DNA of 48,542 nt from CAVAVT01 sp963592185 (GTDB taxonomy: Bacteria > Bacillota > Negativicutes > Selenomonadales > Selenomonadaceae). Position 1 is the first letter of the stretch. The number at the start of each line of letters is the position of its first letter. The position numbers and the translations under genes were made by a program. The DNA is taken from assembly GCA_963592185.1 (NCBI GenBank), contig CAVAVT010000005.1, positions 1 to 48,542 on the forward strand, in the 5' to 3' direction. The notes below the pieces were generated by a model. The model ran no database searches. It was not told the DNA's origin and saw only the letters and a list, made by a program, of their open reading frames with translations. This document shows positions 15,760 to 24,022 of this stretch, piece after piece.

Positions 15760-15785
15760 AAAAAGGGCTGCAGCGGTGGCAGCCC
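15760..15785 (-). terminator. Terminator between miaB and mutS
   Basis: GGGCTGC (15765-15771) and GCAGCCC (15779-15785) form a 7-bp GC-rich stem followed by TTTTTTG on the minus strand. It lies 5 bases after the miaB stop and only about 30 bases before the mutS start codon. Confidence 0.7.
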
Positions 15786-15790
15786 ATATT

Positions 15791-17134
15791 TCATACTAGC
15801 TCTCCCTTAAGAACCCAGGTCTGTGGATGAGTTACCTTGACCTGTACAAGGTCCCCCGGCTTTTCTGTTTCATGCTTCCAAAGCAGAATCTTATTTGTAC
15901 GGGTGCGCCCTGTCCACACAGTATCATCTGTACGGCTTGGCCCCTCTACCATCGCCTCCAGTACACAGCCCTGAAGGCCTTCGTTGATTTCCAGACTTAT
16001 CTTGTTCTGCAGCTCCATCAGCTCATGAAGGCGGTCCTTTTTCACCTGCTCTGGTACCTGATCCTCCATAGTTGCTGCTGGTGTTCCTGAACGCTTGGAA
16101 TAAATAAAAGTATACGCCGCATCATATCTGATTTCCTTCAAGAAATTCAGCATCCCCTGAAAATCTTCATCAGTTTCTCCCGGGAATCCAACAATCAAAT
16201 CTGTCGTAATGCTGCAATTTGGAACAGCCTTGCGGATTTTTTCTATGAGAACACGATACTGCTCCACCGTATACACACGGTTCATTGCCTTTAAAAGCTT
16301 GTTTGTTCCATATTGAACAGGAAGATGAAAATGCTCGCAAATGTGGCTGCCATTTTTTATTACTTCAATCACACGGTCAGACAAATCCTTTGGATGGGAA
16401 GTCATGTACCTTACCCTCTCAATTCCCGGAACCTTGTCCACCATAGCCAAAAGGTCGGCAAAATCAGCTTTTTTATGGTCCTTGCCATAGGAATTTACAT
16501 TCTGTCCAAGAAGTGTAACCTCTTTAAATCCCTTAGCCACAGCATCTCTCACTTCGTTTACAATGGCCTCGGGATCCCTGCTGCGCTCACGTCCACGAAC
16601 GTAGGGAACAATACAGTAAGTACAGAAATTATTGCAGCCGTACATAATAGGAATCCAGGCAGAAAGCTCGCCGTTTCGTTCCACAGGAACATTTTCCGGG
16701 ATATCTGTATCCCCTATAGCTGTTTCTACAACGTGCATCCTTTTATGTTTTTCACCTTCAGCAGCACCATACTCTGCGGAAATGTCCTGGACAACACGGA
16801 TAAGCTCTCCCACCTTATCTGTTCCAAGGACAAAATCTATATGTGGGGCACGCTTTATGAGTTTTTCTCCCTCTTTCTGTGCCATACAGCCTGTGATGCC
16901 AAAAATAAGTGAGGGATTTTTTTCCTTCAAATGCTTTATCTCGCCTATTTTTCCATAAACCTTGTCTTCTGCTGTCTCACGTACACAGCAGGTATTTAGT
17001 ATAATGACCTGTGCCTCATCCATATTATCAGTTCTGTCATAACCAATGGATGCCAGCTGTCCAGCCATGCGCTCTCCGTCAGCCTCATTCATCTGACAGC
17101 CATATATACCTAAAAAAGCCTTTTTATTAGACAT
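15791..17134 (-). CDS. miaB: tRNA-2-methylthio-N6-dimethylallyladenosine synthase MiaB
   Basis: MiaB is the radical SAM methylthiotransferase that adds a methylthio group to i6A37 of tRNAs reading UNN codons. The 447-residue protein shows the UPF0004 domain (IYGCQMNEADGERM, ILNTCCVRETAEDKV, TGCMAQ, the three cysteines of the auxiliary cluster), the radical SAM CxxxCxxC motif in CNNFCTYCIVPYVRG, and a C-terminal TRAM domain ending in TWVLKGELV. The frame could begin at TTG 17152, but GGAGGAG lies between that and ATG 17134, which I take as the start. It is upstream of mutS with a terminator between. The partner miaA is not in the window. Confidence 0.97.
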   Translation of the reverse strand: MSNKKAFLGIYGCQMNEADGERMAGQLASIGYDRTDNMDEAQVIILNTCCVRETAEDKVYGKIGEIKHLKEKNPSLIFGITGCMAQKEGEKLIKRAPHIDFVLGTDKVGELIRVVQDISAEYGAAEGEKHKRMHVVETAIGDTDIPENVPVERNGELSAWIPIMYGCNNFCTYCIVPYVRGRERSRDPEAIVNEVRDAVAKGFKEVTLLGQNVNSYGKDHKKADFADLLAMVDKVPGIERVRYMTSHPKDLSDRVIEVIKNGSHICEHFHLPVQYGTNKLLKAMNRVYTVEQYRVLIEKIRKAVPNCSITTDLIVGFPGETDEDFQGMLNFLKEIRYDAAYTFIYSKRSGTPAATMEDQVPEQVKKDRLHELMELQNKISLEINEGLQGCVLEAMVEGPSRTDDTVWTGRTRTNKILLWKHETEKPGDLVQVKVTHPQTWVLKGELV

Positions 17135-17237
17135 TAAAAGAAACTCCTCCAAATCAATTGTCTCAATACGTTATTTTATCATATTTCAACACCAGCAGAA
17201 AGACCTGCAATATACATAACATTGTGAAATAATCTGA

Positions 17238-17267
17238 TTGTAGTTCATATGTATCTTGATGTATAAT
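17238..17267 (+). promoter_or_regulatory. Probable promoter of the secreted protein/exonuclease pair
   Basis: TTGTAG (17238-17243) and TATAAT (17262-17267) with an 18-base spacer precede the start codon at 17321. The promoter lies between the divergent miaB and this gene. Confidence 0.5.
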
Positions 17268-17320
17268 GTTCTTAACAAATTCTCAACATTTTTAAAATAT
17301 TCACATGAAAGGATGCCATT

Positions 17321-18016
17321 ATGAATACCAAACATACTTCTAAATCTATGCTTAAAACATTTTTCCTGCTGGGAATCATGTCTATAGCAGCTTTTTTTGC
17401 ACTTAACATTTCCCCCAGTGCTGCACAGGCAGCAGAAACATCCTCCCCAGCAACCGTAATCGGAACCGAATCCGGAACAGCTGTTGAGAAACCTATACGC
17501 ATAGCTATACTTCCAACAATTGGCAAAAAGGAAATACCTGATGAATTGCGAACCATGCTCTCTAAAAAGCTTGATGATACAATACACGTACCCCTTAACG
17601 GCGTTCTGAACAAGGTTGAATACATCCCTGAAGATACAATAAATGAGGCTGTTAAAAAGCTTCACGTTGAAACCTTTGATGGATATTCCGCTGCTGTAAT
17701 GCCAAACCTTGCAAAAGAGCTGGATGCTGACATCGTTATTGGATTTGTGGTAAACCGCTATGATGAAATCCTTTACAGAAGACACACCATGTGGAGCAGA
17801 TATGGCAGCGACCTCTATGTTGCAAGCAATGTAGACATGGATATTGTAGGCTATGAACGCAAGCTGGATCAGGACATGAGTGCCGGAGCACGCCGTTCCT
17901 ATGATGATGAATACACTACCAACGGCACCGCATTGAGCCTTGCATCAGAAATTGCAGATACTTTGATTAAGAAATCAGAGATTACCCGTGTTATATTCCC
18001 GAATTTAAAAGACTAA
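17321..18016 (+). CDS. Secreted protein of unknown function (231 aa)
   Basis: The protein has a classic Sec signal peptide: a basic N-terminus (KHTSKSMLK), a hydrophobic core FFLLGIMSIAAFFALNI and a probable cleavage site after AAQAA, about residue 37. The mature part begins with a beta strand IRIAILPTIG and has an alpha/beta alternation ending LIKKSEITRVIFPNLK. DADIVIGFVVNRY and DMDIVGYERKL are strand-like segments that resemble the layout of the other secreted protein at 33237-33842. I recognise no catalytic motif. GAAAGGA precedes ATG 17321. It is 14 bases upstream of the exonuclease gene and probably co-transcribed with it. The large opposite-strand reading frames here are overlaps, not genes, because the promoter, RBS and signal peptide all support this one. 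Confidence 0.8.
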   Translation: MNTKHTSKSMLKTFFLLGIMSIAAFFALNISPSAAQAAETSSPATVIGTESGTAVEKPIRIAILPTIGKKEIPDELRTMLSKKLDDTIHVPLNGVLNKVEYIPEDTINEAVKKLHVETFDGYSAAVMPNLAKELDADIVIGFVVNRYDEILYRRHTMWSRYGSDLYVASNVDMDIVGYERKLDQDMSAGARRSYDDEYTTNGTALSLASEIADTLIKKSEITRVIFPNLKD

Positions 18017-18030
18017 TCAGGAGACCCTTT

Positions 18031-18717
18031 ATGGAATTACTTATTGATACCCTATCCCAGAAGTTTGATAATTTAATAGTTTTTGATACGGAAACCACCG
18101 GGCTAAATTCAAAAACCGATGAAATCATCGAATTTGGCGGACTCCGCCTGGATTTGAAAAATCCAGACAAAGTTCAGGAAATTAACATGCTTATAAAGCT
18201 TGACCGCCATAACGCTCTTCCGCCAAAAATTGTTGAACTTACAGGAATTACTGATCAGGATTTGGCTGAATCCGGAATATCAAAGGACGAGGCTGCCAGC
18301 CAGATTAATGGAATTATTGATGTATCCCGTCCTCTCGTGGCTGCCTACAATGCCCAATTTGATTTCTGTTTCCTTTATTATTTTTTAGCCAGCTACAGCA
18401 ATCCTGAAATACTTAAGAAAATAAAAATGCTGGATATCATGACCGTTTATAAGGACCGGCAGGAATATCCCCACCGCCTTTTCAACGCCATTGATACCTA
18501 TGAGGTTCAGGCTGAAAACACACATCGTGCGATTGACGATGCTTGGGGAGCATTAAAGGTGTTGGAGGCTATGGCCTCAGAAAAAAATGACATAATGAAC
18601 TATATCAACATATTTGGCTATAATCCAAAATATGGTCTTCCAAAGCCAAGAATACAGTCCATAACCTACCAGCCCCAATACAACTTCCCTACAACACCAG
18701 TATACGACAGAAACTAA
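18031..18717 (+). CDS. DEDD-type 3'-5' exonuclease (DnaQ/PolC epsilon-like)
   Basis: The 228-residue protein has Exo I FDTETTGLN (near residue 20), a conserved ELTGITDQDLA segment, Exo II AAYNAQFDFCF and Exo III HRAIDDAWG, the four acidic positions of the DEDDh exonuclease fold. This is the fold of the proofreading epsilon domain of DNA polymerase III and of RNase T-like enzymes. Length and lack of further domains make it a stand-alone exonuclease of DNA or RNA turnover; I cannot say which. CAGGAG lies before ATG 18031. It is coupled to the secreted protein gene upstream by a 14-base gap, which is an odd pairing for a cytoplasmic nuclease. A strong terminator follows. Confidence 0.88.
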   Translation: MELLIDTLSQKFDNLIVFDTETTGLNSKTDEIIEFGGLRLDLKNPDKVQEINMLIKLDRHNALPPKIVELTGITDQDLAESGISKDEAASQINGIIDVSRPLVAAYNAQFDFCFLYYFLASYSNPEILKKIKMLDIMTVYKDRQEYPHRLFNAIDTYEVQAENTHRAIDDAWGALKVLEAMASEKNDIMNYINIFGYNPKYGLPKPRIQSITYQPQYNFPTTPVYDRN

Positions 18718-18722
18718 AAGTT

Positions 18723-18760
18723 AAGCCGCTATGACACAATCACGTATCATAGCGGCTTTC
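18723..18760 (+). terminator. Terminator after the exonuclease gene
   Basis: AAGCCGCTATGA (18723-18734) and TCATAGCGGCTT (18747-18758) form a 12-bp stem, followed by TTCTTA. It is probably used from both strands, as cheB converges from the right. Confidence 0.7.
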
Positions 18761-18772
18761 TTAACGCCAAAA

Positions 18773-19900
18773 TTAAACGCCTCTGACAATTTTTGTTATG
18801 GAGCTTGCAATGGCGGAAAGTGGCAGCTGCTTTTCCACAGCGCCAATTTCATATGCCGCCTTAGGCATTCCATAAACCACGCTGGTAACTTCATCCTGCC
18901 CCAAAGTTCTGGCTCCGCTTTCACGAAGCTTTAGCATTCCGCTGGCTCCATCCTTTCCCATTCCCGTCAGGATGACAGCCAGAACCTTGCTGCAGTCATC
19001 AGTTATACGATGTATGGAGTCAAAGAGAATATCTACAGCCGGACAGCATCCATGGACCCTAGGCCCTGGCCTGCAGGAAATTCTGCACTGGTTTCCATCC
19101 TTCACAATCTGCATATGTTTTGCTCCTGGAGCTACATACACCGTATCCTTGCATACCAATTCTCCATCCTCTGCTTCTTTCACAGACAAGGCGGATTCTC
19201 CATCAAGCCTTTCAGCAAATAACTTGGAAAATGTGGGCGGTATATGCTGTACAACCACCACTGGAGGCATAGGCGGTCTGAGATTCTTCATGACAACTGA
19301 CAAGGCCTCTGTTCCGCCAGTTGAAGAACCAATTGCAATAATATCTATTGTCTTTTTCGGTACGCTTGCTGTTCTAGGAACCGAACTGGAAGAAAATCCA
19401 CGTATCGGGGAGAAATCATTTGCCCTGAGATGACTGTGCAGTCCTATATTAGCAAACGGTGATGAAATACCAGCTGTCTGATTTGCCAAAGCCTTGGATT
19501 CTGCTGAATCCTTATTTTCAGATACCAATGCTGCCAATTTATCTGCAGCATCTCTCATAAAATTGGTGCCTAAACCAATAAATGTAGGCTTTACAATAAA
19601 ATCCTTTGCAACACTTTTAAGAGCCTCGTCCCTGTACATAGCCGAACCGCTCATAATTATTGCCGGTATGGGATAATCTTTATGTATATCGTTCAGGAAA
19701 TCAATTCCATTACGTTTCGGCATTTCAGCATCAACTAGAAGTACATCTGGTTTAAAGGATACAAGCTTGGCCTCTGCCTCAACTGAATCCTTGACACTTT
19801 CCACAGTACTCCCCTCAGGAAGCTGATTTTTCAACCCATCTGTAATGAGATTACGAAAAAACAATGAATCATCAACAACCAAAACTTTTATTCCCGTCAT
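18773..19900 (-). CDS. cheB: Chemotaxis protein-glutamate methylesterase/glutaminase CheB
   Basis: The 375-residue protein joins a receiver domain (IKVLVVDDSLFFRNLI, phosphoacceptor Asp57 in VLLVDAEMP) to a C-terminal methylesterase domain. The catalytic triad positions are visible: Ser in GSSTGGTEAL, His in VVQHIPPTFS and Asp in LTGMGKDGASGM. It removes methyl groups from chemoreceptors and deamidates glutamines for adaptation. The linker is longer and more Ser/Pro-rich than in enterobacteria. It stands alone: no cheA, cheR, cheW or receptor gene is in the window, and the flanks are an exonuclease (convergent) and murI, with a terminator between cheB and murI. It may serve a remote chemotaxis operon. 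The YjfB gene at 2164 is the only other motility-linked gene. Confidence 0.95.
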   Translation of the reverse strand: MTGIKVLVVDDSLFFRNLITDGLKNQLPEGSTVESVKDSVEAEAKLVSFKPDVLLVDAEMPKRNGIDFLNDIHKDYPIPAIIMSGSAMYRDEALKSVAKDFIVKPTFIGLGTNFMRDAADKLAALVSENKDSAESKALANQTAGISSPFANIGLHSHLRANDFSPIRGFSSSSVPRTASVPKKTIDIIAIGSSTGGTEALSVVMKNLRPPMPPVVVVQHIPPTFSKLFAERLDGESALSVKEAEDGELVCKDTVYVAPGAKHMQIVKDGNQCRISCRPGPRVHGCCPAVDILFDSIHRITDDCSKVLAVILTGMGKDGASGMLKLRESGARTLGQDEVTSVVYGMPKAAYEIGAVEKQLPLSAIASSITKIVRGV

Positions 19901-19959
19901 CTCATCACCTCAAAAAAAGTAGTCTATAAGTACTATAACACATTCTTTACAAAAAATAA

Positions 19960-20004
19960 AAATCCTTCTTACGATTCTATTTAAAATCATAAGAAGGATT
20001 TTTT
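19960..20004 (-). terminator. Terminator after murI
   Basis: An inverted repeat with arms AATCCTTCTTA...TAAGAAGGATT, flanked by A/T runs on both sides, is followed on the minus strand by ATTTTTATTTTTTG. It ends the long ilv-leu-murI transcript and separates it from cheB. Confidence 0.8.
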
Positions 20005-20016
20005 AGTTATGCAGGG

Positions 20017-20799
20017 TCATCCCCTTAAGGTCATAAGTTTTTGTGAAAGTTTTATAAGTCCTTTATCCTCAGAACTATTCTTCCAAACAATACTTCCCGG
20101 AACATCATCATCCCGAAGCAGATTTAGCTCATCCAGCCTTCTATACAGCTGCCTTGCTGTACCAGAGGCACCATCAAAAATTTTAACATCCGGTCCGGCA
20201 ATTTCCTGTATCATATTCCGGACAAACGGATAGTGGGTACAGCCCAGCACGATGCTTCTGATATTTTTATCTGCAACCTTGGCAAATCTTGCTTCAAGTT
20301 TTGCCCTCAGATTATCCGACTTAATATCGCCCTCTTCCACCGCCTCAACAATTTCAGGACAGGCAAAATTAATAATATCATAGTCTGCTTCATACCGTTT
20401 CAGCAGGGCATGATATTTTGCCTCCCTAAGAGTTGCATCGGTTGCCAAAACAAGAATCGTACCATCCTCAGTATTTTCTACAGCTGGCTTTAACGCCGGC
20501 TCAATGGCAACTATAGGCAGCTCAGGATACTTATGTCTGAGATACTCTCCGGCAACGCTGGAAGCTGTGTTGCAGGCAATGACCACAGCCTTTACCTCAT
20601 GCTCCATAAGCTCATCCATAACGGCATCCGAAAGCTGTAAAATCTCTTCTGTGGGACGGATACCATAAGGCGCATTTGCTGAATCTCCGTAATATATATA
20701 ATCCTCGGCCGGCATAAGGGATACAATCTCCCTTAATACACTTATTCCGCCAAGACCGGAATCAAAAACACCTATAGGTTGATTGGGGTCCAAAATCAT
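20017..20799 (-). CDS. murI: Glutamate racemase MurI
   Basis: Glutamate racemase supplies D-glutamate for peptidoglycan. The 260-residue protein has GVFDSGLGGISVLREI, the first catalytic cysteine in AVVIACNTASSVAG and the second in VLGCTHYPFVRN, with the aspartate in IFDSG-type position Asp13. Active-site flanking YYGDSANAPYG is present. TTG 20802 is in frame one codon earlier, but ATG 20799 after GAAAGGA is preferred. It follows ilvB by 48 bases with no terminator between, so it is probably the last gene of the branched-chain amino acid operon, which is a functionally mixed but physically tight arrangement. A terminator follows. Confidence 0.95.
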   Translation of the reverse strand: MILDPNQPIGVFDSGLGGISVLREIVSLMPAEDYIYYGDSANAPYGIRPTEEILQLSDAVMDELMEHEVKAVVIACNTASSVAGEYLRHKYPELPIVAIEPALKPAVENTEDGTILVLATDATLREAKYHALLKRYEADYDIINFACPEIVEAVEEGDIKSDNLRAKLEARFAKVADKNIRSIVLGCTHYPFVRNMIQEIAGPDVKIFDGASGTARQLYRRLDELNLLRDDDVPGSIVWKNSSEDKGLIKLSQKLMTLRG

Positions 20800-20847
20800 C
20801 AAATCCTTTCCGAGTGATAAGCACTACCTTACAATATACAACCATGC

Positions 20848-22509
20848 TCATTTAAAATCAACAAATTCATTGATTCTTGCACCAGCTTTTGTCATTGGTT
20901 CCACAAAGCTTCTATGTACATTTAACACAATTACATATGGTCCATTCTTTTCAAGAGCATGGGAAAAGGCCTGTGCAAACTCATCCGGGGTGGATACAGC
21001 CTCGGCCTCAATGCCGAAACTTTGTGCATAGCCAACAAAATCCATTGGATAATCCAGCTCACAGGCAATATACCTTTCACGATAATTTACCTTTTGAAGC
21101 TGGCGTATCATTCCAAGGCTGGTATTATTTACAATCAGAGATATAATCGGCAGATTCAGTCTGGCAATGGTGTAATACTCATTGCCTGTCATCTTGATTC
21201 CACCATCTCCAGCCACGTGGACTACACGCCTTGATTTGCCATAAGCCACCTGCGCCCCCATGGCTGCCGGAAGTCCAAATCCCATAGTTCCAAGGCCTCC
21301 AGAGGTAAGCCATGTACGGGGATCCTGTACCCTTAGATGCAGGGCAGCCCACATCTGATGCTGTCCAACGTCTGTAGTATAGGCAAAGGGCTTCTTTCCT
21401 ACAGCCCGGGCAATATGATGCATTGCCCAGGGAACAGTAAGTCTGTTTACATCATAATTGTATTCGTATTCCGTGTTCCACTTGCTGATTCGTTCCCACC
21501 ATTTGTCAATACTATGTATGGGATTGCGCTCCATAAGGATACCAAGGATTTTTTTCATATCCCCAGCCAGTCCAATGGCACTGGCAATATTTTTATCAAT
21601 TTCAGCTGGGTCAATATCTATGTGTACAAATTTCGTGTTTGATGTGTACTTGTCAATATTTCCCGTCTGTCTGTCAGCAAATCTGCTGCCTATGGCAATT
21701 ACCAGATCCGCCGCAGCAATGGCATTGTTTGCCTGTTTTTTTCCATGCATTCCGGCAAATCCCAAAAGATTTGGGTGGTCTGCAGGAAAACCGCCTATTC
21801 CCATTAGTGTCAGGCATACTGGCAGTCTGAATTTTTCAGAAAATGCTACAAGTTCCTTTGTTGCGCCAGCAGAAATAACACCGCCTCCGGCGATAATCAC
21901 CGGACGCTTTGCCTTGCATATAGCATCCGCCGCCTCAGCTGCACAAATAAGGAAATCCGCATCGGGAGAGCCTTTTTTTTCTTCTTTTTCCGGCTTATCG
22001 TACCAGTCAACCGGGGATAATAGAACATTTCTCGGTATGTCAACAAGCACTGGTCCGGGGCGGCCGCTTTTAGCAAGATGGAAAGCTTCCCTGATAGAAG
22101 AAATAAGTTTCTTTGGATCCTTTATTTTGTAATTGTACTTCGTAACCGGCATGGTAACATCCAAAATGTCAATTTCCTGGAAGGAATCCCTTCCCATCAT
22201 GGAGGTATCTACCTGCCCTGTAATAGCCACCATAGGAATAGAATCCATAAATGCTGTGGCAATACCCGTTACGAGATTGGTTGCACCAGGACCGGAAGTG
22301 GCTATGCATACGCCTACCTTTCCCGTTGCCCGGGCATAGCCATCTGCAGCATGAGCTGCATTCTGCTCGTGGGTTGTTAATATTTCCTTGATTTCTTTTT
22401 GATCGTAAAGCGCATCATAAAGAGGAAGTATCATGCCTCCGGGATACCCGAAAACAGTGTCTACTCCTTCCTCAATCAGACATTTTACAACAGCACTAGC
22501 ACCATTCAT
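20848..22509 (-). CDS. ilvB: Acetolactate synthase large (catalytic) subunit IlvB
   Basis: The 553-residue thiamine diphosphate enzyme condenses pyruvate with pyruvate or 2-oxobutyrate, the first committed step of valine, leucine and isoleucine synthesis. The catalytic glutamate and FAD/ThDP features are seen in VFGYPGGMILPLYDAL, THEQNAAHAADGYARA and ATSGPGATNLVTGIA. The ThDP-Mg motif is HVAGDGGIKM...NNTSLGMIRQ. It is a biosynthetic-type enzyme of normal length. ATG 22509 has GGGAGCG upstream. It lies after leuB and before murI; its regulatory partner ilvN is 4.4 kb upstream across ilvC, leuC, leuD and leuB, an unusual separation. Confidence 0.96.
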   Translation of the reverse strand: MNGASAVVKCLIEEGVDTVFGYPGGMILPLYDALYDQKEIKEILTTHEQNAAHAADGYARATGKVGVCIATSGPGATNLVTGIATAFMDSIPMVAITGQVDTSMMGRDSFQEIDILDVTMPVTKYNYKIKDPKKLISSIREAFHLAKSGRPGPVLVDIPRNVLLSPVDWYDKPEKEEKKGSPDADFLICAAEAADAICKAKRPVIIAGGGVISAGATKELVAFSEKFRLPVCLTLMGIGGFPADHPNLLGFAGMHGKKQANNAIAAADLVIAIGSRFADRQTGNIDKYTSNTKFVHIDIDPAEIDKNIASAIGLAGDMKKILGILMERNPIHSIDKWWERISKWNTEYEYNYDVNRLTVPWAMHHIARAVGKKPFAYTTDVGQHQMWAALHLRVQDPRTWLTSGGLGTMGFGLPAAMGAQVAYGKSRRVVHVAGDGGIKMTGNEYYTIARLNLPIISLIVNNTSLGMIRQLQKVNYRERYIACELDYPMDFVGYAQSFGIEAEAVSTPDEFAQAFSHALEKNGPYVIVLNVHRSFVEPMTKAGARINEFVDFK

Positions 22510-22529
22510 ATTATGACGCTCCCATAAAA

Positions 22530-23597
22530 TTAAAGTCTGTCAATGATTGCCTGTGTCATCTCCTGAGTATTGGCTTTCTTAAAGCCTTCCTTCCACAAAT
22601 CTGGTGTGCGATATCCATCAGCAAGAGCCTTATCCACAGCTGCCTCAATTGCCTGAGCAGCCTCTTCTTCCTTGAGAGAATATCTAAGGAGCATTGCTCC
22701 AGAAAGAATTGTTCCAATTGGATTTGCAATTCCTTTTCCGGCAATGTCAGGAGCTGATCCATGAATTGGCTCAAACAGGCTGGTTTCCTCACCAATGCTT
22801 GCGGATGGCATTAAGCCAATTGAGCCGCCAATAACAGCCGCTTCATCAGAAAGAATATCACCAAAAAGGTTTCCGGTAACTATGACATCAAATTGTCCCG
22901 GATTAACAGCAAGCTGCATGGAGCAGTTGTCAACGTAGAGATTGTTTAGCTCCACATCGCTGTACTCCTCGTGAACCTTGGCAACTGTACGTCTCCAAAG
23001 TCTGGAAGTTGCAAGAACATTTGCTTTATCCACGGAAGTTACTTTTCCTCTGCGGAGTCTTGCGGTCTCAAATGCAAGTCTTGAAATACGGTCAACCTCT
23101 GGGACAGAATAGTTTTCCAAATCCCAGGCACGCTCTGCCCCCTCATGCACCTCAGACTCGCACTTTTCACCAAAATAAATTCCGCCAATAAGCTCACGAA
23201 CGATAACAAGGTCTACACCCCGTACAAGCTCAGGCTTAAGCGGTGAATATTCCACAAGTGCATCAGCGACCTTTACTGGTCTGAGATTTGCATACAGTCC
23301 AAGACCTTTGCGAAGCCCAAGAATAGCCTTTTCAGGGCGAAGTGCAGGCTCTACAGAATCCCACTTGTCACCACCGACAGCACCAAAAAGAACGCCATCG
23401 GACTCCTTGCATGCATCCAGTGTATCCTGCGGCAGCGGAGTACCAAACTTATCATATGCTGTTCCACCGGCATCCTTCTTTACAAAGGAAAGTCCCAAAC
23501 CAAAACGTTCATCAACCTTTTTCAAAACCTCAACAGCTGATGAAGTAATCTCCTCGCCTATTCCATCACCTGGAATAACAACTATTTTTCCTGCCAT
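22530..23597 (-). CDS. leuB: 3-isopropylmalate dehydrogenase LeuB
   Basis: LeuB oxidatively decarboxylates 3-isopropylmalate in leucine synthesis. The 355-residue protein has KIVVIPGDGIGEEI, the LRKGLGLYANLRP substrate loop, VIVRELIGGIYFGE (with the REL...GGIYFG signature distinguishing it from isocitrate dehydrogenase), the catalytic Lys in VDKANVLATS and Asp residues in NLFGDILSDEAA. Start choice: ATG 23603 is in frame, but AAGGAG ends only two bases from it, whereas ATG 23597 lies eight bases from it, so 23597 is used. The start is two bases after the stop of the PH-like gene, whose last codons contain the ribosome binding site. Confidence 0.96.
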   Translation of the reverse strand: MAGKIVVIPGDGIGEEITSSAVEVLKKVDERFGLGLSFVKKDAGGTAYDKFGTPLPQDTLDACKESDGVLFGAVGGDKWDSVEPALRPEKAILGLRKGLGLYANLRPVKVADALVEYSPLKPELVRGVDLVIVRELIGGIYFGEKCESEVHEGAERAWDLENYSVPEVDRISRLAFETARLRRGKVTSVDKANVLATSRLWRRTVAKVHEEYSDVELNNLYVDNCSMQLAVNPGQFDVIVTGNLFGDILSDEAAVIGGSIGLMPSASIGEETSLFEPIHGSAPDIAGKGIANPIGTILSGAMLLRYSLKEEEAAQAIEAAVDKALADGYRTPDLWKEGFKKANTQEMTQAIIDRL

Positions 23598-23599
23598 TC

Positions 23600-24001
23600 T
23601 CATATCTCCTTTTCGGCTTTATTCACCGCTGTGCCATCAGAGCTTCCGCTTGAGGTACGCTTCAGCTTTGTCAAATCTGCTTCAACTACATCTTCCCTTG
23701 GCTTAAGCTTCGGGGCTTTTGATGAAAGATATTCAACAACGCTGTCTCTTCCTGTAATAATCATCTTATGAAGGATTCCATCGCAGGTCAGAAGCTCCAC
23801 CGCTATGGGAAGAACAAAAAAAGCCTTTTTCTTTTCTATTGAGAGAATGTCCTCATAGATAATTTCAGTATTTCCAGTCTGCATATTAAAGGCATGGCTG
23901 CTGAAAATCATTTTATCGTCTTCAAAAGTCAAGACTCCGCCTACAGCCTCAAGTCCACGGTAATAATAAGCATTAACACGTTTTCCTGTAAAATCCTTCA
24001 T
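23600..24001 (-). CDS. PH/GRAM-like domain protein of unknown function inside the leu cluster
   Basis: The 133-residue soluble protein begins MKDFTGKRVNAYYYRGLEAV and consists mainly of predicted beta strands ending in a basic, Ser/Thr-rich tail. The alternation (GGVLTFEDDKMIFSSHAF, IIYEDILSIEKK, IAVELLTCDGILHKMIITGR) fits a bacterial PH/GRAM-like fold. No catalytic motif is visible. Its TGA ends two bases before the leuB ATG and the leuB Shine-Dalgarno lies within its last codons, so the two are translationally coupled; leuD ends 21 bases upstream. It is therefore produced with leucine-biosynthetic enzymes, perhaps as an accessory or regulatory subunit, but the function is unknown. It is an insertion relative to the usual leuCDB order. 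Confidence 0.7.
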   Translation of the reverse strand: MKDFTGKRVNAYYYRGLEAVGGVLTFEDDKMIFSSHAFNMQTGNTEIIYEDILSIEKKKAFFVLPIAVELLTCDGILHKMIITGRDSVVEYLSSKAPKLKPREDVVEADLTKLKRTSSGSSDGTAVNKAEKEI

Positions 24002-24022
24002 AATCTGTCCTTCTCAGTAAAA

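Noticed and set aside
17186..17785. 199-residue minus-strand frame opposite the secreted protein
   Set aside because: The plus-strand gene has a promoter, ribosome binding site and signal peptide; the minus frame has none of these.
21968..21990. T-rich stretch inside ilvB (run of eight Ts then CTTCTTTTT)
   Set aside because: Encodes a Glu/Lys-rich, probably surface, loop in IlvB and the frame is intact; slippage there would kill an essential biosynthetic gene, so I did not treat it as a phase-variable tract.
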